From Pyrenophora tritici-repentis (lineage: Eukaryota; Ascomycota; Dothideomycetes; Pleosporales; Pleosporaceae): a stretch of 64,000 bases of DNA. Under the pieces are notes generated by a model. The model made no database searches and was not told where the DNA came from. It saw nothing but the letters and a program-made list of their open reading frames with translations. Positions 22,360-33,566 of this stretch are shown in pieces. Each line of letters opens with the position of its first letter. Position 1 is the stretch's first letter. The position numbers and the translations under genes are program-made. Where the stretch lies: positions 4,836,001 to 4,900,000 of the forward strand of contig NC_089391.1 in the NCBI RefSeq assembly GCF_003171515.1, given 5' to 3'.

Positions 22360-23337
22360 TCAAGCCTTCTCATTCCCCAAAAGCGCGCTCCCACCTCCCC
22401 TCGCCTCAGCCAGTAACTGCGTCCCCACAACCTCACCATTACTCTTCCTCTTGAAAACACCACTCACAGAGTACAAGCCCATAAAAGGCTCGTACACGTA
22501 CTCCTCCTCCCACACCTCCTCGCCCCTAAATATGACCGTCTCGTTGAAGCCGTTGAAGCGCATGTCAGTGCGGTAGTTGCCCACGACTTTGGAGCTAGAA
22601 ATGGAGCCGTAGTTGTTTAACATTTGCTCGACAATGTCGCCGTTTTGAGCAAGCACACGCTGCTTGTGTGCGTTGCCTTCGAAGTTGCTGGACACGGAGT
22701 AGAGGATGTTGTTGCGGAGATCCCATTGGTGGGTGTCGATGCTGCGTTTGCGAGATTGCGCCGTTTGGTTACTTCCTGTGAGGCCACCCGCGACGTCGCC
22801 AACGAGGCCGGCGGTGTCGTTTATGATGGATCCGAGACCGTTTCCGAGCTCCGCAATGACGGGGTTGAGGTCGATGCTGTCGAGGACGTCGCTGACCATG
22901 GTGACGAGGTTGCCGAGACGGGCTTCCAGGTATACTTTTGCAGTCACGTTTTGGATTGTGAGCTGCACCTTGTCAATCGATACATCGACTCCTGCGTTGA
23001 ACTGCAGCAACTGGAGGACCTGTGCATCGAGGTTGATCTTGGCCGTCAGATTATCCACGCCTGCGGTTGTTAGCTTACTGTAGACTCCTCCCAATTGTAT
23101 CAACATACCAACAAAGATCTCGCCAACATGGACCGAAGCGTTGAGGAGAACATCTGGTACTGGGCTCAATGCTGAGATGTTCGACGTGGACGTATTCTCA
23201 GTCTCGTAGAGCACGGCAGTTGGGTCCCCGTCGTCCCGCACATTGAGCTTGTAGCCCGTGTAGCCATCAGACGCAGACTGGCAGACGGCAACAAAAGGCA
23301 GTGAAAGGAGCGTGAGCGTCGAAAGTATGGACAACAT
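22360..23337 (-). CDS. Secreted protein, paralogue of the divergent neighbour
   Basis: Two exons, 23337-23109 and 23060-22360, give 309 residues. The protein starts with a signal peptide (MLSILSTLTLLSLPFVAVCQ). Several N-x-S/T sites follow. The 48-bp intron (GTATGT...CTAACAACCGCAG) is supported by alignment with the neighbouring gene: after splicing, HVGEIFVG-VDNLTAKINLDAQ has exactly the spacing of HVGRIELIVEKLQADLNLNA there. Next come amphipathic repeats (LNLDAQV/LQFNAGVDVSIDKVQ, GNLVTMVSDVLDSIDLNPVI, LGNGLGSIINDTAGLVGDVA). A C-terminal half of different character follows (RKRSIDTHQWDLRNNILYSV, FNGFNETVIFRGEEVWEEEY). The RKR could be a processing site. No Pfam-type domain is recognised. The protein is probably secreted or wall-associated; its function is unknown. 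Confidence 0.8.
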   Translation of the reverse strand: MLSILSTLTLLSLPFVAVCQSASDGYTGYKLNVRDDGDPTAVLYETENTSTSNISALSPVPDVLLNASVHVGEIFVGMLIQLGGVYSKLTTAGVDNLTAKINLDAQVLQLLQFNAGVDVSIDKVQLTIQNVTAKVYLEARLGNLVTMVSDVLDSIDLNPVIAELGNGLGSIINDTAGLVGDVAGGLTGSNQTAQSRKRSIDTHQWDLRNNILYSVSSNFEGNAHKQRVLAQNGDIVEQMLNNYGSISSSKVVGNYRTDMRFNGFNETVIFRGEEVWEEEYVYEPFMGLYSVSGVFKRKSNGEVVGTQLLAEARGGGSALLGNEKA

Positions 23338-23874
23338 CTTGACTGGTGAACGAGAGACTAGTCGACGTACAGCAGCAAGAAACGAGGAAGGCCACGGCAA
23401 CTTTAACGAGAACCCGCAGTCCGCCTCAGACACGGCCAAGCGACGGTTAACAATACCTTCGAGTGTCGTGGTTGAGCTAATGGCAAGGATCACAGTGCAT
23501 GATTTACCCGTTCGCCATGCCGCCCCGCAGAAAACAAGATTAAGGAGATTGCATCCGCAACTGGTTTTTCTCTTCATACCCCAGGATCGTATATGCAAAA
23601 ATCAAGTTTTCCACATGTTGCACTGCCCACCGTCGCATGTAGTGCATTATGGCCTTGTAGGAACCCCTGTTTACAGCTGCATAGGGGGCTGTAGCCGAGA
23701 TTACCGTTATGGGCATCCATGCAATACCCGATGTGCATCAAGGTTGGATCCGCTGGATTTGCAACGGGATTTATTTTTGCTTTAAACCTTGCTCTTGCAC
23801 CGTTTGGTTCGCTTTTAACTTGCAGCTTGCACGCGCTGTCCCACACTCGTTTACTGTCCTGGTCATCACCCATC
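23338..23874. promoter_or_regulatory. Shared divergent promoter of the secreted paralogues
   Basis: 537 bp between the two start codons of a duplicated pair, so co-regulation is likely. I could not pick out a shared operator by eye. Confidence 0.55.
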
Positions 23875-24887
23875 ATGTCGTTCTCTATCCGCCTACTGCT
23901 CATCAGCATTGTCCTTCTTTTTGCAACCCTCATTTCTGCGCAGTCTTCAGGTGCGCCTCAGACTCCCCCGCCTACGAGTAGTACCCCGCCGCGGGGAAAT
24001 GGGACCACGACGAGACCGCCCGAAGTAGCGCCAACGGGATCGTCGCCCCCCGATGTGCTCCTACGCGTTCCTGAACTACACGTCGGCAGAATTGAGTTGA
24101 TTGTGGAAAAGTAGGATAAAAGCCTCGAATCTGACGAACCGTTGACTAATAATCACAGGCTGCAAGCAGATCTCAACCTTAATGCAAAGGTCGCTGGCCT
24201 CGTTCAGATCAATGCCGGTGTAATGGTTGCAGTAGAAAAGGTCAACATCACCATTGCTGATGTGGATGTTGACCTTGAGTTGATTGTGCGTTTGGGCAAT
24301 TTGGTCCAGATTGTTGAGCGCGTCTTCGACTCTTTGGACCTGAACCCTCTCCTAATCAGCTTGATTGGAAACGCCACCAACTTGGTTGGAGAAGTCATTG
24401 GTGCTGTCGACGGTCTTGTAAGTTTGACGTGCGTTACACTGGAGTATGCTGACAGCGAATAGCTTGGATCCATTACGCAAAATGGAAAGACGCTCAACTT
24501 TTTGGTCGACAATCTCGGCAACATTGTCCAAGAGGTCGTTGGAGCTGGTGGAGATGCCCTCCAATCCATTGTCGGAAACTACAAGGTAAGTTTCTTCATG
24601 TCGTTGTATAACCGTACAGCCACTGACTCGATCAACAGCTCAACATGACTGAAGTCACTGGAAGTGCGAAGCAAATTGGCCAAGGTCTTACTCAGAAGAC
24701 GTACGAATATGGAGCGCTCGGTGCTCTTGTTAACATTGTCACCAACACTGCTGGCCAAGTCGTCTCAGCAGTTGTCGACAAGAAGAACGGTGGTGGCAGC
24801 GGCTCCTCAACCACAGCTTCCGTTTCCGGCACCGGCACCCCAATGCCAGTTACCTTGCCCATCAGCTCGGCCACGAGTACATCATAG
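23875..24887 (+). CDS. Secreted protein with Ser/Thr-rich tail, paralogue of 22360-23337
   Basis: Four exons: 23875-24110, 24159-24417, 24463-24585 and 24639-24887 (288 residues). All introns are 45-53 bp and GT-AG. A signal peptide (SIRLLLISIVLLFATLISAQ) precedes a Pro/Thr-rich stretch (PQTPPPTSSTPPRGNGTTT). Then come amphipathic segments homologous to the divergent neighbour: VEKLQADLNLNAKVAGLVQI, NAGVMVAVEKVNITIADVDV, LIVRLGNLVQIVERVFDSLD. The tail is Ser/Thr-rich (SGSSTTASVSGTGTPMPVT), typical of wall-associated proteins, but there is no hydrophobic C-terminal segment for a GPI anchor. The two genes differ after the shared core: this one keeps a repeated GNIVQEVVGAGGDALQSIVG pattern. Function unknown. 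Confidence 0.8.
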
Positions 24888-25991
24888 GCATAATGAGCCG
24901 CTAGTAGCATAATCTAATGCAATTAATGTGGAGATGCGGCACAATGAAGTTTGCAAGTGATGTTGTTGTCGCTGGTCGTGAGGGACCTGTGTGCAAGGGG
25001 TAGCAACTGCCGGAGTGAATGCAAGACGATGAAATGACGTCAGCCGCTAATGTCATGACTAAGGCACGCGATTTCAACGCGTCTGGAGAAGCTGGACGGC
25101 GACTGTACACTGACCTCGGAAGTTTGTGCAGTTGGCACATCTATGCATTGATGGCACCAGGATCGTCTCTACCGGACACCGCAAGACGAATAACAACACC
25201 CTGCCTACCTCAAGTCTGGGTATGAATTATCGACATGCTGAGCTTCCGCCATCGCTAGGCCTAGACGCAACGCTTCTCTGGCTCAACACTCAATCCCGGC
25301 GCGAGTGCCCGCACTTTGGCGAGGCACATGACTTCTTCGCCATCTCCTCTGGCTTGCATACACCCCCGAACAAGCTTCATTGATTTACGATGAGGTACCA
25401 TGGTACACTCTTACAACATCGTTGACGACATGTCAAAACAGCAATTGCTCCTCCCGATTCGGGCAATCGATATCTCTCCGAGCTACCAGATAAGGCTCCG
25501 ATCAACTAAAGCCTGTACAGATGTTGTCGATTCTTCGCATTCAACTGGCGTCATACAGACTTCAGATACGCATATCATCATGGACCGACACTCAGCTGTC
25601 GGCAGCTTAGTTTCAAACGTCTGTGAAGCTGAAGGATCGATGCGTTGTTGCCATGATTCAGGTAGATGAGATGGAGAAGCAGCTATTTTATGCAGGGCAC
25701 TATTCGGCGTTACCATTCTACCTTAGTCGACCCCGCTCCCCGCTCCATCACGGACCAGTCAGAGTCTGCAACGCGTCTAGGTCGCTCCGGGCCCAGAAAA
25801 CTCCTTTGGGTTGTGTATACGATAGCGATAGGCACGAGAATTACTTGAAAGAGCCAGCATGCAGAAATCGGTGGGTCACTTTGTTGTCATTACCGGCATG
25901 ATGAGCACACCATGTCCTCATATATGAGCTTACTCCTGAGCCCTGTCATGAGCATGAGGTCTTTTCAAGCCCTCTGTGAGGGTTCATCGTC
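24888..25991. other. Intergenic, no gene seen
   Basis: 1.1 kb between tandem plus-strand genes. Short overlapping frames only. No repeats of note. Confidence 0.5.
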
Positions 25992-27498
25992 ATGGAGGCT
26001 GGGTCGTCTGCTTCCTTGAGTCATGGCGGACCCAAGGATTCCTTCCGGGGCGTGCCTGACGATTCGTTACAAAAAGTAGCCAAGTATGTTAGCACGATGC
26101 CTTGTAGATCCCTGCTAATGCTTCTTCCGCAGTTGGAAAAACAACGCTCAGATTACAGCAGCGCCAGTTGGAGATCTTTCGTCTTTACAGTTGGAACAGC
26201 TCATCAAGGATGGCTTCTCCTCAAGACACCTCGACTCCACACATGTACCGGTGTCCACGGCGGCCATGCATTTCGACTTGGAGGGTCCGTTCAGCGAGCC
26301 TGAGGAGTATTACAGACCGTTTGTGCCCAAACATAATACAGTTTCGGGACTTGCCGGCGCGATTACATCAGTTCCTACACATCCGACCACATCCACACTT
26401 CACTTCCCGACGAATCTAGAGAGCATACCTCTGCCTCGTACGCTCGCTAAATCTCGAAAAAAGCCCTCACCACGAGACTCACCCGCAAAGCGCACAGCCT
26501 GGACTAATGACACTGCGGAAGAACACGATTCCATTACCAGCTTACCACACGTCCCAACGCAAGAGCGACGCTCATCACGCACGTCGACAATGTCTTCAAT
26601 GGTATCTGCCATTTCGTTTCAAGGACTCGGGGCCATCTACATTCAACCATCCAAGGAACTCAACACCATGCAATCAATCAGTAATTTGCGGGCAAAGCTT
26701 CAAGACATGACAAGTCTTGGCAAGCCATGGGCAAGGCCAGATTCTCGTAATGGGGTTCACACGGCTAGTAGTAGCCCAAGTTCAATCGCCAACATTTCTC
26801 TGCGGTCTCGGGTTCACGAAGCACATACCAGGCTCAACCAGGCTATCAATGTACCGTCACAGCCTACCAACCGTCTCAGCACGCAGGAATGGACTGGACC
26901 CAGTGAATGGATCGAGCCCAGCTCCACCGCCCAAGGCCCAAAGGAATGGATCGAAGACTTTCTCAACCGCAAGGAAGAAGCAGACCGTGCAGAGTCTGCA
27001 TTGCGAATGCAAGAACAAAACAAGGGTATCCTCAGCCGCAGCAAGAGCATCCACAAGCTCAAGTCCAGACTTAACAAGACCAGGCTATTCGACGACAAGA
27101 CGACGCAAGAACAAAGCCAGACATCAGACCCGGAATTACCTCAACTACCAAGACCACAGCAGCAGCAGCCCAGACGAAACATGTCTCTCCGTCGCTCAAT
27201 CTCCATTCGCGTCCTCTGCTCCACCACCTCGCTCAAGCCTGATCAACACAAACTCCACAAGTCACCTCGATCGCACAGAGCGGAAACGTGTCCGAATCAC
27301 CAGTGCGTGAGAATACGTTCGCTTCCCTCACTAGGGCCCGGTACGTCGCCGGTTTCCGACGTATTCTCCGAGGACAGTGACAGTGTCGGTGTCGGTGTCA
27401 AGGGTCCTGTCACTAGGATTAGTGAGAGTCTCAGGGAAGGCTTCATGTGTCTTGGGAGGAGGGTGTCGTTTAGGAGGGGAGTTGGTAGGGGGGTGTAG
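25992..27498 (+). CDS. Hypothetical disordered protein
   Basis: Two exons, 25992-26083 and 26133-27498, give 485 residues. The intron is GTATGT...CCGCAG. I do not recognise the family. The only compact region is near the N-terminus, where splicing gives DDSLQKVANWKNNAQITAAP and then LEQLIKDGFSSRHLDS. The rest is low-complexity and rich in Ser, Arg and Pro. A helical patch follows near residue 310 (EWIEDFLNRKEEADRAESAL), then a basic region (SRSKSIHKLKSRLNKTRLF). Repeated SEWIEPS/KEWIEDF motifs hint at short linear binding sites. The C-terminus alternates acidic (SEDSDSVGVG) and basic (RRVSFRRGVGRGV) stretches. It could be a signalling or cytoskeletal adaptor; that is a guess. Confidence 0.7.
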
Positions 27499-29300
27499 TT
27501 GTAGGTGTAGTTATCTCGGTTGAGGGAGGGACTGGTATGCCTAACGTTTGTCACGTAGAAAGGTTAGAGACAATGATGTATGTTCTCCTTTTGTTGTTCT
27601 TTTCTTCTTTTTCACGTCCTGCGTCGTTACTTGCTCACAACAGGGAGTGCGGGCGCGCGAGCAAAGCAAATGCACCAGTGGTCATCATCCCTCCCTCTGT
27701 CGCCTTGTCACCTAGACCAACATCCCCCACCTTACACAAAGACAACAAGCTTCAGCCACCAACCCACCCACCCACTCGCTAGCTAGTAAACCGTTACACT
27801 TGCCTCTCCCCTCTCCACTCTCCACTCCCCCACTCCACTCCCCACTTCTTCCCCCGTCCCCGTTCCCGTTTCCGTTCCACATCCCTCGGTCCCAGTCCCG
27901 GTCCCGGGAAAAAAGCTACACCCACCCACACGCAACCTAGCCTAACCAACCTAACCTAATCCCCTAGTTAGCGTCTCCACATCCACCTCACAAACAAACA
28001 AACAAACACAACACACCTCCACATGTGCAAGTCCCCGCCTAACACACAAGCATGAACCACGGAACCACAGCATACAAATGAACCCCTTCTTTTACACCCA
28101 TGCCATGCCATACCATGCCCACCTCGCACTTCCCCTTCCCAACAAAAATTCATGCGGGACCCGCAGGTTATAAAATTGGAAATTGGAAATTGGCCGAGAG
28201 GGGGTGGGTGGGTGCTGTATAGTATGTATGTACCAAGAGATTGGGCTTGGGCTGGCTGGGGGGTATAAAGTTTGCGGGTTATAAGGTTAGTGGGTTACCC
28301 CCCCTCTCTCTCTCTTCTCGATGTCGTATTCTGATTTCTGATTTCTGATTTCACAGTTGGTCGACGCTGACGCTGATGCTGACGCTGACGATACGCTCAG
28401 CAAAAACAATAACATGACATAACATGACATTAACAGAAAACTTTTTTTTTTCATAACTAACTGACTAGCTGGCTGGCTGGGGTTACAAGGCTCTCAGCTC
28501 TCATGCACGCCTTGCACATCCCTCACACACACACACAAACTTTCTAATCTATATCTTTTTTCCTTTTTTCCTCCGAAAACACACACACTGGACAGAAAAA
28601 CACCTCTCCCATGCATGCATGCATGCAGCATTCCGCGGAGAAACAAGACCAAAACCAAGACCAAGGAAAATAGGAAAATAGGGAACAAAAGGGAGGGGGT
28701 GAGAAATTCACGAGAGCGAAATGAAGATATACAGTTGAATTCTTCTTCTTGCTTCAGCTTCTTGCTTCAAGCCCAGATAACGCACATCCCATCCATCCAT
28801 GCATGCAACACAGAGTACAAATCTGCGCTGTGCCCACCCTAATATCAATCAAGGTTTGCCAGCCGATGGTCCGTCCGTCCGTCCCATAAACACTTTTCTG
28901 CTTTCTGCTTTTCTGCCCCTCCTCATGTGTGTGATGTGTGTCGAAATAGCTCTTCTTTCGTAAAGTCAAGTCAAGTCTTCTTCTCCATTGTTGTTGTTGT
29001 TGTTGCACCGGGCAAAACCAAAGCAGGTCGTGAGTGAATTTGTGGAATTGTCTAAATGCTTTTTTGTTGTTGATGATGGAGATTTCTCAAAGTCCATCCT
29101 AGTAAATTTGCCGCCGCCGCCGTTGATGATTCGTGAAAGAAAGCCTCGCATGCATGCATGTGTCAGATGAGCCGCCATGCAAAAAGTTGGCCAGAAACAA
29201 ACTCCGATGGAAATGCATGGTCACCTAGCATAACACGGTGTCTGCTAGGCGAATGTAGAAGAAAGGAAATGTAATGCATGCTGATGATTCTAACATGGTT

Positions 29301-29332
<32 letters not shown>

Positions 29333-29464
29333 CATGATGACTCGGTTTTTTTAGACCTTGATGATATATACCGATGATACTTTGTTTGGAGCTGGTTCCC
29401 GCAGCTTCCGGTTTGGTGTCGTGGTTGTATAATGATGATTGAAAGTTTTGTGGAGTTGTTGGAT
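27499..29464. other. Microsatellite-rich convergent intergenic region
   Basis: 2 kb between convergent genes, packed with simple sequence. There are C-rich CTCCACTCC blocks at about 27800-27905, a GACGCT repeat at 28362-28388, ATGCATGC at 28611-28626, TTG runs near 28989-29005 and 29302-29331, and repeated AAACA and CACACA patches. No coding sequence is convincing. The last part may be 3' untranslated region of the C2H2 factor. Confidence 0.65.
29302..29331. repeat. (TTG)10 microsatellite
   Basis: Ten uninterrupted TTG units, about 130 bp beyond the stop codon of the C2H2 regulator and plausibly within its 3' untranslated region. Confidence 0.95.
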
Positions 29465-32400
29465 TCATTGCTCGTCGAGTGGGGTGAAGAGACGTTTCAT
29501 GTTCAGGGTAAGGTCGGCAATAGCGTAGTCGTCGGCCACTTGAGTCATGGCACCAATTTCAATGCCTTTTTGCGCAGAGTCGGAAGCAATGTAATGCCTG
29601 ATATGCTTCAAGAGGCTGAATACGTGGCGGCACCGTGCATCTGCAGGCGCAGCCCAGTCTTCAGGTCGAGATTGCCGAAGGAAAGTCTGTGCTAGGAAGT
29701 AGAAGTGGATGCCGTCGCGGCAGAAGCCACGTCGACGTTGGTTGTGGGGAAATTGAATGGCAAGGTCTTCATCCCAGCACTTCTTCCATAGTTGCAAAGC
29801 ACCGACTGTTGAGCGAAGCTGATTCTGTACTTGTTCGTTGACTCCGTTAGGTGGTGTGGCTGGGCTTCCACCCTGAGACTGAGGCGTGCTTGTACCGCTT
29901 GATGTGTTGCGTTGGAGAAGCTGACGTTGGATATTGTAGATTTGGGCGTGGATAGCATGGATGAGAACTGGCAGCTGTTAGAACCCCGTGGGAAGAGGAA
30001 AGTGGAAGGGAATGTGAGAGCTTACTGAATTTTCCAAAGACATTAGTAGCCCGCTCAGGGAATTTCCCTGGGCAGGCTCCATTGAGTACACATAATGCTT
30101 CAGACAAGGCCAACTGCTTCGCTCGCCTGCTTCCGGACTCGTTGACAGCCTGCGCCGCTACTCCTCTCAAACCCAGAGCATTGGCACAGTCTTCTGAATT
30201 CTTCGCCTCCCAAGCTGCATCGTCAGCAGGCAAAGGCACGTTGATATTTTTGGCGTCGAATCTGGGATGGGTGTTGAAGTATATGGTCGAGGAGGCGTCG
30301 ATCAAGTAAATGTATGCCGTCAACCTAGCCCGCTTCTCATTCTCAATCCAGCTGTTCCAGTTCCAAGAGTCGACTTCGGCGCCTGTTACCGGTCCCGGCT
30401 GGTGCAATGCGCTCGCGTTCGGGTTGTCGGGGGGCAGAGGTTGGAAGAGAGCAGCACAACGGGTGACGTTGGCCAGCGCGCGCATTTCATCTCGCACTTG
30501 CTGACGCTGCTGTTGTGACCCGTGCCATAAAAATTGAGAGTGAAGCAAAACCAGCGCTTGTATTTCTTCGGTAGTACCAGGCAATTGGTGATCAAGATCA
30601 GCCATTTGATGCACCTGTGCCAATTCATACACTCGACTGGATCTCAATACACTCTCCCGAACGCGCTCCATCAGCCACCGGACATCCGACGGACCCATTT
30701 TGTCAGAGTAAACAGCACCAAGACAACACATTGCTAGCACAAGCCCAGGGTTGGCGGAAAACGGATCAAATGTTGCAATGTGTATCAGGGGCCAGTGTGA
30801 GTGATAGTGTCTGTATTCGTGTAGGAAATCCTTTACGTTGTCTCCCGTTAAGATATTTTTGAGTGCTTCGTGGGCGAAGTCCTCTCCTGATTGATTTGGC
30901 AGCACAGACTCATTCGGAAAGCAAAAATTCACCAGCGAACGAGCCAGGTTGTGGAGAGGATCAGACGTGGCAGGTCCAATAAACCAGTTGTCAATCATTG
31001 GGGAAGAGTCGACCAAGCCGGGAGCATGCGAGTATAGTCCGAACAAAGTATCATTTGGTGTATCATCTGAGGTCTAAAAGTTCCGGTCAGAACTGGGCGG
31101 CTTTTTGAAAGGATGGGCCACCTGCCGTACTGGAATTATTCATATCGCCGTTGAACGATCCGTTCCGCCATAGCGAGCCATCCTGGCCGTTGTTCATGCC
31201 GTCCACGTTGGGCAGTGTCGAAACTCCGTACGAGGTTGACTCACCGGCCTCGCTCTTCACCGGCATGCCGTTCTGCGGTGCCATGGAGCCGTTGGAACCA
31301 TGGTCGTAGCTGTAGTGGGTGCTAGGATCCGACCCGTTGCTGGTAGCTTGGGGTGGTTGTTGCTGCTGACCATAGCCATTGGGGACACCATCCGGACGAT
31401 AATCGTTGAAGTTCATCCTCGCGCTCTGGAAGTCCATGGCGGAGATGCTCCGGCGATGGGCGCTGTCCTCGACGCCACTGCTAGGGCGCATCAAGCTGTT
31501 TGAGCGCGATGTGCGTGCAGACATGCTCTGGTGGTTGAGCGAGGGCAAGTTGTCGCTAAAGCCGTTGCCGCCCATGGCAGGCATCTGCGGTAGGCCCATT
31601 GTGTAACCACCGGCATCGGCGTACGACATGTTGTTCGCCCCGATGTGGTTCAGGTACGAGTTTTGCTCGGCGCCACTAGGCTGTCGGTTCTTCTGCAAAT
31701 GTTGCTGCGCGTGCTGCAGGTGGTTTGCGCCCGTCGGGTTGCCTCGCCTTATGGAGCACTTTTGGAAGTGGCGCTTGAGGATATCACTCCTGCTGAACGT
31801 GTCCTTGCACAGATGGCATTGGTACGGTCGCTCACCGGTATCTGGAAAATCTCATTAGCTAGCGCTGACAGCAAGGGCAATGAACTTACGGCGCAGAAGA
31901 TGGCGCTTCAAATGTTTCAAGTGAAGGTAGGTTTTGTTGCAGTGAGGACACTCGTACTTGCCCTCTGCGTTCTTGGTTGCAGCAGTGGGCGTCTTGCCTG
32001 CTGCGGGCGCGGGCCTACCAGGGTGCGTAGGCAGGACTCCGCGGCGGCCTTGCTGACCGACAACGTGCACCGGCTCAGGCTCTTGGTTGGGAAGCACAGG
32101 CGTGTGTGTGTACATGGACGCGTGTCCCAATCCCATGCCTGGCGAAGGGCCGAGCTGGTGGGTGTTGGAGTGGGCAGCTGCAGTGGACAGCATGGGCGCC
32201 TGTGAGTAGGCCGAAGTCATGGGCAGGTATGAAGGCGTGGGCTGGAGAGGTCGCAGCGGCGGGTGCTGCAGCGGCGGCATCGTGGAGCTGCCATTAGAGG
32301 CAGAAGTCACGGGGGTATGCGGCGGCTGGGGAGTGTGAGGGTTGCTGTTGTGGCCGTACATGGGCTGATACTGGCCGGCGCTCTGCAGAGGCGGCAGCGT

Positions 32401-32490
32401 GGGCAGCTGGTTCTGCTGGCCATTGTACTGCTGGCCTATTGACGGGTAGTTGCCGAGACCAGGCTGGCGAAAGCGGTCGGCGCTGTCCAT
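29465..32490 (-). CDS. C2H2 zinc finger + fungal-specific domain transcription factor
   Basis: 954 residues in four exons: 32490-31890, 31841-31122, 31066-30026 and 29967-29465. All introns are 48-58 bp. The N-terminus is Gln/Pro-rich. Two adjacent fingers lie at about residues 177-230: C-x2-C-x12-H-x3-H (CPHCNKTYLHLKHLKRHLLRH, split by the first intron), then C-x2-C-x12-H-x3-C (CHLCKDTFSRSDILKRHFQK), followed by CSIRRGNPTG. A Gln/Ser-rich linker leads to the fungal-specific regulatory domain (ESVLRSSRVYELAQVHQMAD, EKRARLTAYIYLIDASSTIY, FGKFILIHAIHAQIYNIQRQ). This finger-plus-domain layout is a known ascomycete class of nuclear regulators; target genes are unknown. The third junction (GTGGCC donor, ACCTCAG acceptor) is weak but is the one that keeps frame. 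The upstream 4 kb is gene-free, as is common for developmental regulators. Confidence 0.88.
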
Positions 32491-33530
32491 GATATAGTGG
32501 ATGGTGGGTCGTCGTGGTTTGGTGTAGTGATGGGGAAGGCGCAACCAATTGTGGTTCGTAAAGGCAGCATCCGAGGGAGCTCAGAGCGGAGAAGGTTTAG
32601 TAACGGCTGGCTTTGCACACCAAGAGGGCCGTTTGACTGACGTCGGAGTGGGTGAGGGATGGGCAGGTCGGACAGAAGCTTTACAGGTGGATCCGTGTGG
32701 GGGACACTGCAATGGAACAGTCGATGCAGATGCAGGATGCGCGTCAGCGGGAGCTCCACGGATGGGTGGAATTCAGGTGCCCACAAATGGGTGAAGAATA
32801 CAGTGGTGATGGGGGAAGTGTGGCGACGACTTGAATTGAAAAGAGATGAGCCGTGACGATGAGTTTCTCGCGCGCAGCACTAGTAGGTTGCGGCGGTGGT
32901 TTGCCTGGCTCGCGCGGCAATTCACGCGAAGGGACAAGGGACTGCTGCAGATCGGCGGCCCACTCACCCTTCAGCCTCAACCGATTGATTGCGGAACGGC
33001 CAAGTGGAGAGGTGTGAGCACGAGGCAGGTACGCGGAAGAGACCCACGACGTGAAGTCGGCGAGTGCTTGGGGGGGGATAGTTGGGGGAGGGGAAAGAGG
33101 AGTGTCGGGGTAGTAAGAGGTGCGGGCGGAAGAAAAAAAATGAGAGTCGTGGTAGTGACGGTCGTCGGCAGGCGATAGCTGATTCCGCGCGCTGCTGTAT
33201 GCCGGAGCTTGCCGGAGTGCGTTTGTTGGAATAAGTTGAGCAGCAAAGAATATGCAGCGACTTTTGTGGGTAAGACGAGGGGGACGGGGATGTCGGGGAG
33301 ACGGAAGACGGAAGACGCGCACGAAGTTTTGAACAGGGAGATGTCGCGGCAAGCGCGTCGGTGCTCTCGGGATGGGTCAGTCTGCAGAGGCGTTACAGAA
33401 TCGGGGTTGAGGTGAGTTTAGTTGGGAGTAGGGTAGGTAGGTACAGGAAGGATGCAGGCGCAGGCGACGACGGGGACGACTAGCGGGCACACACGTGATA
33501 TGTGATATGATGACTTTTTAATTCCAAAAT

Positions 33531-33566
<36 letters not shown>

